Assembly (NCBI RefSeq): GCF_000217935.1
Contig: NZ_AFHI01000014.1
Location: forward strand, 30,266 to 94,265
Reading direction: 5' to 3'
DNA length: 64,000 nt
DNA from: Rheinheimera sp. A13L
GTDB lineage: Bacteria; Pseudomonadota; Gammaproteobacteria; Enterobacterales; Alteromonadaceae
Shown here: in pieces, positions 18,909 through 29,200 of the stretch
How positions within the stretch are numbered: the stretch's first letter is position 1
Layout: every line of letters starts with the position of its first letter
Notes under the pieces: model-generated
The model's input: only the letters and a program-made list of their open reading frames with translations
Database searches by the model: none
What the model was told of the DNA's origin: nothing
Translations under genes and position numbers: made by a program

Positions 18909-19449
18909 GAGGAGTCCTGTGGTTCTCGTTCGCTAAAGCCAGTTGCTCCAGGCCCTGGCGAAATAACTCAGCGGCTTGAGTTGCGACTGCGGCGTCTGTT
19001 AATTCAGGCAACATTAACGGCTGTTGCCACCTCATACCACAAGACAAGGCCAACTGGCGCAAAGGGGTAAACATGCTTTGCAGATAACAAGGGTCCAATT
19101 CATGATGACTGGCTACAGCATGAGTAACCAGCCAAAAGCTTTTCCCCTGCAGAGACATTACAGCTTCGCCCGTATCGTTTTTGCCATAAGCCCAGCCATA
19201 CTGAAACACTTTATGCAGGTACTGCACTAACAAAGCGGGCGGTAAGCCGCACTGCATAGGGTAATGCAGAACAATGGCACTGCTGCTTTGCAGCATTTTT
19301 CTTTCCAGGGCTACATCAATGTAAAAATCCGGATACAACTGATACAACTCGCGCAGCTCCAGACCGGGCCAATGCTGCACAGCATTCAGTATTATTTGTT
19401 CCAGTCGTGCATGGTGAGCATAAGGATGCGCATATAACAAGCTGATCAT
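18898..19449 (-). CDS. KefG/KefF-like NAD(P)H oxidoreductase, antiporter ancillary subunit
   Basis: A 183-residue flavodoxin-fold protein of the NQO/KefF/KefG type: 'LLYAHPYAHHARLEQIIL' at the N-terminus is the flavin-phosphate loop, 'IVLHYPMQCGLPPALLVQYL' and 'VFQYGWAYG' are the conserved substrate-site segments. Such subunits bind the antiporter's cytoplasmic face and are needed for full Kef activity. The stop overlaps the kefB-like start by 11 bases, so it is the first gene of the three-gene operon. The family call is firm; whether it has quinone reductase activity is not visible. Confidence 0.85.
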   Translation of the reverse strand: MISLLYAHPYAHHARLEQIILNAVQHWPGLELRELYQLYPDFYIDVALERKMLQSSSAIVLHYPMQCGLPPALLVQYLHKVFQYGWAYGKNDTGEAVMSLQGKSFWLVTHAVASHHELDPCYLQSMFTPLRQLALSCGMRWQQPLMLPELTDAAVATQAAELFRQGLEQLALANENHRTPHAS

Positions 19450-19665
19450 AACTGGCTGATTGTCCTTTAAAAGCAGTGATTACAGTGTTTATGAGTGCAG
19501 CTGATGTAGCAAGTTGAATCCATGACTTAGGTATATTTTTTTTATGGAGTGACTAAAGCCAACCCGACCTTGTTCCTATAACATTTACTGTTTACAAAAA
19601 ATAAACATGGCGTTACCTTATTAAGGTCCAATCAGGACTATTCAATTCAAATAAGGAAAATTGAG

Positions 19666-20064
19666 ATGAAAACGATCTTCGCTATTCTTGCGCTGCTGGC
19701 GTTAACTGTCAGTCACAATCTTTACGCTGCTCATGTGGAATGTGTGATCAGTGGTACACCTACTCAACAAACTTATACTGCACACTTCTGCTCCAGCCAA
19801 ATCAATTCACAGCCAGGTGTTTACTTCCGTTTAGTGGCAGATAAACCAGTAGCAGAAGTGACATGGAATTACGGCGCACAACCTCAAGGCAACTGGAGTT
19901 GTGGCAGCAAGAACCAATGCAGCGTAACTTATCCGGGCGGCCCAGAAAACCACGGTTTCTCAGAAGCCACAGCCTGCGTCACCCGAGTGCTGTATACAGA
20001 CAACACCTGGGAAAATGTCAGCCTCTGCGCCACAGGCACCTTCTACGGCCAGGCTGTGTTTTAA
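19666..20064 (+). CDS. Small secreted protein with six cysteines, unknown function
   Basis: A 132-residue protein with a clear Sec signal peptide (residues 1-21, ending 'SHNLYA' before 'AHVEC'). The mature ~110 residues have six cysteines ('VEC', 'HFC', 'WSC', 'NQC', 'TAC', 'SLC'), enough for three disulfides, and many aromatic and Gly/Asn residues as in small beta-sandwich proteins. AAGGAAA provides a Shine-Dalgarno before the ATG. I do not recognise the family. It stands alone between the kef operon and the distal end of the CRISPR array. Confidence 0.75.
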   Translation: MKTIFAILALLALTVSHNLYAAHVECVISGTPTQQTYTAHFCSSQINSQPGVYFRLVADKPVAEVTWNYGAQPQGNWSCGSKNQCSVTYPGGPENHGFSEATACVTRVLYTDNTWENVSLCATGTFYGQAVF

Positions 20065-20076
20065 GCCGTCAGGCAC

Positions 20077-20112
20077 TGATCATCGCCGTATCATGGCGTC
20101 CGGCGATGATCA
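20077..20112. repeat. Perfect 12-bp stem-loop after the secreted protein gene
   Basis: TGATCATCGCCG and CGGCGATGATCA are exact inverse complements with a 12-base loop, starting 13 bases after the stop codon. No T run follows, so it is a 3' stabiliser or a weak terminator rather than a classic one. Confidence 0.6.
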
Positions 20113-20137
20113 AAAGTTTCACAACTAAATAGCCCGC

Positions 20138-20190
20138 TGTAAGCAACAATGCAAAACTGATCCACTCCAACAATTGAAATCTGATCCACT
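20138..20190. mobile_element. Possible end of an IS21-family element (remnant)
   Basis: A TG dinucleotide at 20138 is followed by two copies of CTGATCCACT (20157-20166 and 20181-20190), 24 bases apart. Multiple short repeats containing GTGGATCA in the terminal region are typical of IS21-family insertion sequences. No transposase gene is present, so this would be a solo end left after a deletion. Low confidence; recognition is from memory. Confidence 0.3.
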
Positions 20191-20232
20191 TGTTTTCTCA
20201 ATAATACCTAATAGATCATCTTCCTTTACATT

Positions 20233-20265
20233 GTTTCAATCCACGCGCCCTGTGCGGGACGCGAC
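20233..20265 (-). repeat. Solitary type I-C-like CRISPR repeat
   Basis: On the minus strand the 33 bases begin GTCGCG and end with the diagnostic GCGCGTGGATTGAAAC. A stem CGCGTCC / GGGCGCG (one G-U pair) sits in the middle, as in type I-C repeats. It is unrelated to the adjacent I-F repeats, has the same orientation, and overlaps the decayed outermost I-F unit by a few bases. No second copy is found one spacer length away on the left. Confidence 0.8.
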
Positions 20266-23200
20266 GCGAGTGCTGGTGCGGCGGTCAACCAAGAGCTAAC
20301 AACGGAGCTTCATGCTCTGTATTTCTAAGTTGTCTGGTCGGCGGTGAACTAGTCAACAATACGGTTTTGGCCGCTGTAGTATTTCTAAGTTGCCTGTTCG
20401 GCAGTGAACCAGGGAACTGTTCCGAAACTTCCGGATTAACTTTTCTAAGCTGCCTGTTCGGCAGTGAACGCAATATGGCGAGTCGGCCACTGAGTTTGTG
20501 CTTTCTAAGCTGCCTGTTCGGCAGTGAACAACGTCGCCCCGCAGAATGAACGACCCGCTTTTTTCTAAGCTGCCTGTTCGGCAGTGAACGGTGTCTGCTC
20601 AGCGATACGACGGTCTATTGTTTTCTAAGCTGCCTGTTCGGCAGTGAACTCAGGAATTGTGCCTGATAAAGATTCGGCTATTTTCTAAGCTGCCTGTTCG
20701 GCAGTGAACGCATGAAACCAACTTAATAGGCGCCAGAAACATTTCTAAGCTGCCTGTTCGGCAGTGAACGGCTAGTCGTTCCAATCGTGGCGACAATACC
20801 ATTTCTAAGCTGCCTGTTCGGCAGTGAACTGAAAGACCTGATGACCAGTGCCGCTGATTTTTTTCTAAGCTGCCTGTTCGGCAGTGAACGAAGTGATACA
20901 CGGAAACGCCCTTACGCTTCATTTCTAAGCTGCCTGTTCGGCAGTGAACTTGTGCTGATTCGACACATACATCAGCTTCAATTTCTAAGCTGCCTGTTCG
21001 GCAGTGAACAACTTACCCGCCAGATAGTCTTTCCCCTTAGGTTTCTAAGCTGCCTGTTCGGCAGTGAACAAGCCGATTACTGTTGTTCACCCTGGCGAAG
21101 ATTTCTAAGCTGCCTGTTCGGCAGTGAACTTATCGGCATCATCGGTATATCAGCTGCTTATTTTCTAAGCTGCCTGTTCGGCAGTGAACGAGGTACGGTT
21201 AGATCCGGCAATTGTGATTCGTTTCTAAGCTGCCTGTTCGGCAGTGAACGATTCCGGCACAGGCTTGCCGCACCAGTTGCATTTCTAAGCTGCCTGTTCG
21301 GCAGTGAACCGTATAAAAAGCAATTATGTTAGTCAGTGCCTTTTCTAAGCTGCCTGTTCGGCAGTGAACATGGCCTTGATATTCAGCGCGCTTGCTTTCA
21401 ATTTCTAAGCTGCCTGTTCGGCAGTGAACTTAAAGCGTCTCGTAAACCGTCAACGTCAACATTTCTAAGCTGCCTGTTCGGCAGTGAACTTGTCTCAATT
21501 GAAAGGCCCGTCACTGATGACTTTCTAAGCTGCCTGTTCGGCAGTGAACACGGAGTTATTTTCTGTGCTTATGGTCCTACTTTTCTAAGCTGCCTGTTCG
21601 GCAGTGAACATATGCCTAACGACTGGTATCGCGCTCAGGAATTTCTAAGCTGCCTGTTCGGCAGTGAACCAAGTGTTCGGTGCAGAAGTGTTTAAAGTCT
21701 TTTTCTAAGCTGCCTGTTCGGCAGTGAACCAATGGCACTTTCAACAGCCCTGCGCCACTCATTTCTAAGCTGCCTGTTCGGCAGTGAACCCTGACAGCTA
21801 AGCGCCCAATTACTTGGGTTTTTTCTAAGCTGCCTGTTCGGCAGTGAACTTCTAACCAGCCCATCAGCGCCTATGGTTTTTTTCTAAGCTGCCTGTTCGG
21901 CAGTGAACGCGGTGTTGTTTCGGGCAGCATGGCAGCGATATTTCTAAGCTGCCTGTTCGGCAGTGAACGCTGTATGGCTGAGGCCATTAAGGCCAGTGGT
22001 TTTCTAAGCTGCCTGTTCGGCAGTGAACGGCTTATATCCTGGGAACGGATTGACGCTGCATTTCTAAGCTGCCTGTTCGGCAGTGAACCCGGAAGCCAGC
22101 AAAGACTTTACGAATGTCCGTTTCTAAGCTGCCTGTTCGGCAGTGAACTAAGCGTGAATTCCGTTAAATGTGTGGCCGTTTTTCTAAGCTGCCTGTTCGG
22201 CAGTGAACTTTGAAATTCCACTATCTATTGAAGATAGTTTTTTCTAAGCTGCCTGTTCGGCAGTGAACTGAATACTGGCAGCGGCTTTTTCGTCGTTGCT
22301 TTTCTAAGCTGCCTGTTCGGCAGTGAACTTAACCAAACTCTATTGAATGGCACATTCTCTTTTCTAAGCTGCCTGTTCGGCAGTGAACGGCGATATCTTC
22401 TATGACCAGGTTAGGTTCGCTTTCTAAGCTGCCTGTTCGGCAGTGAACATGAAGCTGCCCCAGCTCATTGTTGCTGCACTCTTTCTAAGCTGCCTGTTCG
22501 GCAGTGAACATTGTGGCGACTGCAGCCCCTTTTCAGGTCAATTTCTAAGCTGCCTGTTCGGCAGTGAACTAGTTACTCAAGTTGCCAGCTTTACACCTTC
22601 CTTTCTAAGCTGCCTGTTCGGCAGTGAACTTGAAAAATGAATCTTCGGTATTTGTGATTCTTTTCTAAGCTGCCTGTTCGGCAGTGAACAAATATGGCCC
22701 TGTTTTACCGTCTGGCGTGGATTTCTAAGCTGCCTGTTCGGCAGTGAACAATGGAAAAATGGCAAAGATTGACCAACACCATTTCTAAGCTGCCTGTTCG
22801 GCAGTGAACAGTTAAAAAGCCCATGTCGGTTTCATCAGCCTTTTCTAAGCTGCCTGTTCGGCAGTGAACTAAAACCGCAGTGAGTTGTCACGGAATAATG
22901 ATTTCTAAGCTGCCTGTTCGGCAGTGAACAAATGCAGCAACACAATGACGGCAAAAACACATTTCTAAGCTGCCTGTTCGGCAGTGAACAAAATGAGTTG
23001 TTAGCTGTTTAGGAAACCAAAGTTTCTAAGCTGCCTGTTCGGCAGTGAACGCAAAATCAAAGCCTGTTACAGCATTTAACCTTTTCTAAGCTGCCTGTTC
23101 GGCAGTGAACACCTGTTAAACCAGTAGCAATTACATTGGTCTTTTCTAAGCTGCCTGTTCGGCAGTGAACGTGGTGAAAGGGGCGCGCCTGGCGGTGACT

Positions 23201-26200
23201 CATTTCTAAGCTGCCTGTTCGGCAGTGAACTGTAACTAAAAATACGTCATAACCTTTGTGGCTTTCTAAGCTGCCTGTTCGGCAGTGAACTACCATCAAG
23301 AGCTCTTACATCGTCAATACTTTTTCTAAGCTGCCTGTTCGGCAGTGAACCAGATCAACCAAATCACCTGCAGCGCTTTTGTTTTCTAAGCTGCCTGTTC
23401 GGCAGTGAACAGGCCCGTGTGGGCTACACACTGGCAATATTTTTTCTAAGCTGCCTGTTCGGCAGTGAACTTCTGAGGCATCAACTCGTTCACCATGGCG
23501 CTTTTCTAAGCTGCCTGTTCGGCAGTGAACTAGTAAAACGTGACATTGGTTTTTTCCTTCTGTTTCTAAGCTGCCTGTTCGGCAGTGAACTCATGCTCAG
23601 CGCATTCGCTTGAATGGTGGGTTTTCTAAGCTGCCTGTTCGGCAGTGAACATTTTTTATCTCAACCAGCTGACCTTCGAGCCTTTCTAAGCTGCCTGTTC
23701 GGCAGTGAACGCCAATGGCTTCGCGTATGCCCGTTCTGTCCATTTCTAAGCTGCCTGTTCGGCAGTGAACTATTTTCAGTTTATTGGTTTGGTGTTTGTT
23801 ATTTTCTAAGCTGCCTGTTCGGCAGTGAACAGGGACATTAGAGTAAACTCCTGAATAGATAGTTTCTAAGCTGCCTGTTCGGCAGTGAACAACGGCGCTA
23901 TAACTTCGTTTAAATCCTGTATTTTCTAAGCTGCCTGTTCGGCAGTGAACACCAGAAATTAAGCACAGAGCCTATCCGATACTTTCTAAGCTGCCTGTTC
24001 GGCAGTGAACACTATTCGGTTAGAGATGAGTTCCCTAATCTATTTCTAAGCTGCCTGTTCGGCAGTGAACTCTGTGCTAGCAAACGTGCCGTCACCGTTG
24101 TATTTCTAAGCTGCCTGTTCGGCAGTGAACGATACGTTATTTGATCGCATGGGCGGTAAATTTTTCTAAGCTGCCTGTTCGGCAGTGAACCGCAATAAAA
24201 GCGGATTTCGTAAACATACTATTTTCTAAGCTGCCTGTTCGGCAGTGAACAATACAGCGCCGTAATCTTCAAAGCGGCGACATTTCTAAGCTGCCTGTTC
24301 GGCAGTGAACCAATACCGACTACATGCAGTTGTGCGCTGGCTTTTCTAAGCTGCCTGTTCGGCAGTGAACTTTGAGTTGCCACCAGCGGCGTGGTAGCTT
24401 CTCTTTCTAAGCTGCCTGTTCGGCAGTGAACTGTTTGTGTGACAGCGGTCAGCACCGGTATTGTTTCTAAGCTGCCTGTTCGGCAGTGAACAGCGAAGAT
24501 AATTAATTTAGGAGTTTGAGTATTTTCTAAGCTGCCTGTTCGGCAGTGAACTAAATGCTTGAGCCATAATTATTTCTCCAACGTTTCTAAGCTGCCTGTT
24601 CGGCAGTGAACCAATTCATATGTGCGATAAAGATTTTGTCTATTTTCTAAGCTGCCTGTTCGGCAGTGAACATCCTACCACTGTCAGCTTTGTATCTGGC
24701 GTATTTCTAAGCTGCCTGTTCGGCAGTGAACGCTATCGAGCCGAGCCACAAGATTGTCCGCACTTTCTAAGCTGCCTGTTCGGCAGTGAACAGACTCGGC
24801 CAACGTGAACCAAATCACCAGTATTTCTAAGCTGCCTGTTCGGCAGTGAACATTTTGCGAACCAAGAGATGGTGTTCAGGTTCTTTCTAAGCTGCCTGTT
24901 CGGCAGTGAACTGCTGGCATCAACATTCCTGCAAGCCTGACTTTTTCTAAGCTGCCTGTTCGGCAGTGAACGTGGACTGCACAAACGATCAGCAATACAG
25001 CGGTTTCTAAGCTGCCTGTTCGGCAGTGAACTAGATGTTATTGAGCTTTCATCAATGGGCGAATTTCTAAGCTGCCTGTTCGGCAGTGAACTGTACCTGA
25101 TGCTAAACGCTATAGCATCAGGCTTTCTAAGCTGCCTGTTCGGCAGTGAACGGTATTTGATTTTTTAATTCGTAGATCTAGGTTTTCTAAGCTGCCTGTT
25201 CGGCAGTGAACAAGGATTGCTTGGTTGATTCATGTGGTTCTCCTTTCTAAGCTGCCTGTTCGGCAGTGAACTTTCAGGCTTAGTTAGCTGCATAGCGTCA
25301 GAATTTCTAAGCTGCCTGTTCGGCAGTGAACTTGTCAGATATGGACGCATTAGGATTGTCACTTTTCTAAGCTGCCTGTTCGGCAGTGAACCTATTCAGG
25401 CTAAGTAAAATCTTATTCGTGGATTTCTAAGCTGCCTGTTCGGCAGTGAACGCCTATTGTGGCGCTTATTCTTTGGATATGGTTTTCTAAGCTGCCTGTT
25501 CGGCAGTGAACTGATTGTCGGGCCTTCTGGTATCGTCTGCTTATTTCTAAGCTGCCTGTTCGGCAGTGAACTTCCGCCCGGCAGTACAGTTGCAGGAACT
25601 GGTTTTCTAAGCTGCCTGTTCGGCAGTGAACTGCTGGCATCAACATTCCTGCAAGCCTGACTTTTTCTAAGCTGCCTGTTCGGCAGTGAACTTTCAGGCT
25701 TAGTTAGCTGCATAGCGTCAGAATTTCTAAGCTGCCTGTTCGGCAGTGAACATTAAAGCCGAGGGTAAAGTTTGGCAGCGCATTTTCTAAGCTGCCTGTT
25801 CGGCAGTGAACAAATAGCGGCGAATGCTTCACCAACGCTCATTTTTTCTAAGCTGCCTGTTCGGCAGTGAACTATGGGATTTGGTATGGCAGTTGGTCGA
25901 TTGCTTTCTAAGCTGCCTGTTCGGCAGTGAACTTCGCTTGCTCCTAGCTTTGCGGCTCTGTATTTTTCTAAGCTGCCTGTTCGGCAGTGAACTTAAGCGT
26001 AAATTACTGGGTGTTGGTTCCCCTTTTCTAAGCTGCCTGTTCGGCAGTGAACAAGATGCTGAAGAAATAAAGTCGTTAATGTCTTTTCTAAGCTGCCTGT
26101 TCGGCAGTGAACTATTGCACCAGTTCGGCATATTCAGGAAAGCTTTTCTAAGCTGCCTGTTCGGCAGTGAACTCGCTGTTGGTTTTCTGGTGGCAGTTGC

Positions 26201-29200
26201 TGCATTTCTAAGCTGCCTGTTCGGCAGTGAACAGAAACAGCAATGAAGCTTTGCGTTCTGTTTGTTTCTAAGCTGCCTGTTCGGCAGTGAACCGCATGAG
26301 TGCGCCAGAGTTTACCGCAGCCGGTTTCTAAGCTGCCTGTTCGGCAGTGAACGTCACGTAGGCGTTAAAGTCTATTTACTTGGTTTTCTAAGCTGCCTGT
26401 TCGGCAGTGAACGGGTGACGCTGATCACGCAGTTCGCCTATCCCTTTCTAAGCTGCCTGTTCGGCAGTGAACGTTACTGTGATAGTGCGGACTTCCACTG
26501 GCTTTTTCTAAGCTGCCTGTTCGGCAGTGAACATGACCAAGCCGGAGATAGACCGAAAGTTGGCTTTCTAAGCTGCCTGTTCGGCAGTGAACGGTGACGT
26601 TTTCGCACGCCCACCAGTCCAGTTTTTCTAAGCTGCCTGTTCGGCAGTGAACTACAGTTCAGACGCTGGCCACCAAATGAGCCATTTCTAAGCTGCCTGT
26701 TCGGCAGTGAACCTGCAGTGCATTCTCAGACTGGTGCTGTTATTTTTCTAAGCTGCCTGTTCGGCAGTGAACCGGTAAATACGCCGGCAGATTTCTTCCA
26801 TCTTTTTCTAAGCTGCCTGTTCGGCAGTGAACGTGACGCTAGAAACCTTGTGCAAAACGTTGGATTTCTAAGCTGCCTGTTCGGCAGTGAACCAGGTGCA
26901 TCCGGAGTTTATAAACATCGGTCATTTCTAAGCTGCCTGTTCGGCAGTGAACGGTCTAATTCATCACTGTAGTACATCAAACTATTTCTAAGCTGCCTGT
27001 TCGGCAGTGAACCAGGGCTAACCTCTGCACTAGGCCCACAATCGTTTCTAAGCTGCCTGTTCGGCAGTGAACTGTCAGTTGATGGTGATGCTGTTGCGCT
27101 GACTTTTCTAAGCTGCCTGTTCGGCAGTGAACTGTGCATTCATCAAGAAGGTCTTGAGCAGACATTTCTAAGCTGCCTGTTCGGCAGTGAACAGGCGCTG
27201 CAACAAAGTTACGCCAATGATTGATTTCTAAGCTGCCTGTTCGGCAGTGAACATCGATTCTAAACGAGTGGCGTCTAAGTCATATTTCTAAGCTGCCTGT
27301 TCGGCAGTGAACGCTATTCTGCTTTATTCTTTCGCGTAAGGGATTTTCTAAGCTGCCTGTTCGGCAGTGAACGATCCAACAAAGCTAGGCGGTGTTCGCC
27401 ATCATTTCTAAGCTGCCTGTTCGGCAGTGAACGATACGTTATTTGATCGCATGGGCGGTAAATTTTTCTAAGCTGCCTGTTCGGCAGTGAACCGTCCAAG
27501 CACGTTGGCAAGCACAGTGATGTTTTTCTAAGCTGCCTGTTCGGCAGTGAACGGTGGGTGGCGCACTAAGCTCATTTGCTGACTTTTCTAAGCTGCCTGT
27601 TCGGCAGTGAACGGACTCATCAACAAAGGGCTGGACTTCTACATTTTCTAAGCTGCCTGTTCGGCAGTGAACAAACCAAGACACCATAATCAACGGCATT
27701 CAGTTTTCTAAGCTGCCTGTTCGGCAGTGAACTCTTTTTCTGGATCTTCGCCTTCTTCGTCCGTTTTCTAAGCTGCCTGTTCGGCAGTGAACAGATAGTG
27801 TCGCTCAGTCGTTATTATCCCGTTTTTCTAAGCTGCCTGTTCGGCAGTGAACCCAAAGAACACAGGGAGGGCCAGAAGGAGCTTTTTCTAAGCTGCCTGT
27901 TCGGCAGTGAACCCATCCTCCAAATAAGACACGGGCGCTTGTGCTTTCTAAGCTGCCTGTTCGGCAGTGAACTCTGGAATAAGCACAAGGCCGTTCAAGA
28001 TATGTTTCTAAGCTGCCTGTTCGGCAGTGAACCGGTGCGTCTATGGTTGACTGGTTTGGTCGCTTTTCTAAGCTGCCTGTTCGGCAGTGAACTACTTGTC
28101 GGCACTCAGACAGGCGTTAAGGCTTTTCTAAGCTGCCTGTTCGGCAGTGAACGAAGGCTCAACGCGCCGCCGAATCACCGAAGCTTTCTAAGCTGCCTGT
28201 TCGGCAGTGAACTAACGGCCGTAGACTTTGCCTTTTCTTGCTCTTTTCTAAGCTGCCTGTTCGGCAGTGAACGCGTGGATAACACAAGGGGATATACGTT
28301 GCTGTTTCTAAGCTGCCTGTTCGGCAGTGAACCTAAAAACGAAGCTGTAGCAGCTATGGAGCGTTTTCTAAGCTGCCTGTTCGGCAGTGAACCTGTATTC
28401 CCTGACGTTATCCCGCTTTGGTTTTTCTAAGCTGCCTGTTCGGCAGTGAACACCACAATAACGAATATGACATTAAATGCGTTTTTCTAAGCTGCCTGTT
28501 CGGCAGTGAACTAACAACAAGGCGCACGTTTATTGCAAGGACATTTCTAAGCTGCCTGTTCGGCAGTGAACTTGTCAAACGGCAAAACCGCATAAGGCAT
28601 AGATTTCTAAGCTGCCTGTTCGGCAGTGAACGTTTAGTGACTCATTGGTCACGCAGTTGCCGTTTTCTAAGCTGCCTGTTCGGCAGTGAACATAAAAGGC
28701 CGAGAAGAAGCTAACAGTATCACTTTCTAAGCTGCCTGTTCGGCAGTGAACTAAAGCGTTTTGATTGCCTACACCTGTTTCTTTTTCTAAGCTGCCTGTT
28801 CGGCAGTGAACTACTGCTTTGGCAGCAAATCGGCCAACTCTCTTTTCTAAGCTGCCTGTTCGGCAGTGAACTTGCAAAGACAGGTGCAGGACTCGACGAT
28901 GTATTTCTAAGCTGCCTGTTCGGCAGTGAACACGTTGAAAGCGGCAAGCGCGAGCTTTCCCTATTTCTAAGCTGCCTGTTCGGCAGTGAACCTGGTGTTG
29001 AGGTTTTTTATTTTGTTGATGATTTTCTAAGCTGCCTGTTCGGCAGTGAACGTTTTGGAGCAGAGTATAAAATTTACAGCACATTTCTAAGCTGCCTGTT
29101 CGGCAGTGAACTTTAGGCGCTGCAAGTTCAATTTGCTTTGCTTTTTCTAAGCTGCCTGTTCGGCAGTGAACACGGTTCTGGTTGGCAAAGTCGCGGGCCG

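Noticed and set aside
24552..24583. Idea that spacers might target genes within this window (self-targeting)
   Set aside because: I saw no spacer matching the flanking genes, but an exhaustive comparison of 165 spacers on both strands was not possible by eye, so no claim is made.
20602..24653. Spacers at 20650 and 24612 share GATAAAGATT and a similar end
   Set aside because: Ten shared bases among 165 spacers are expected by chance, and the flanking bases do not extend the match.
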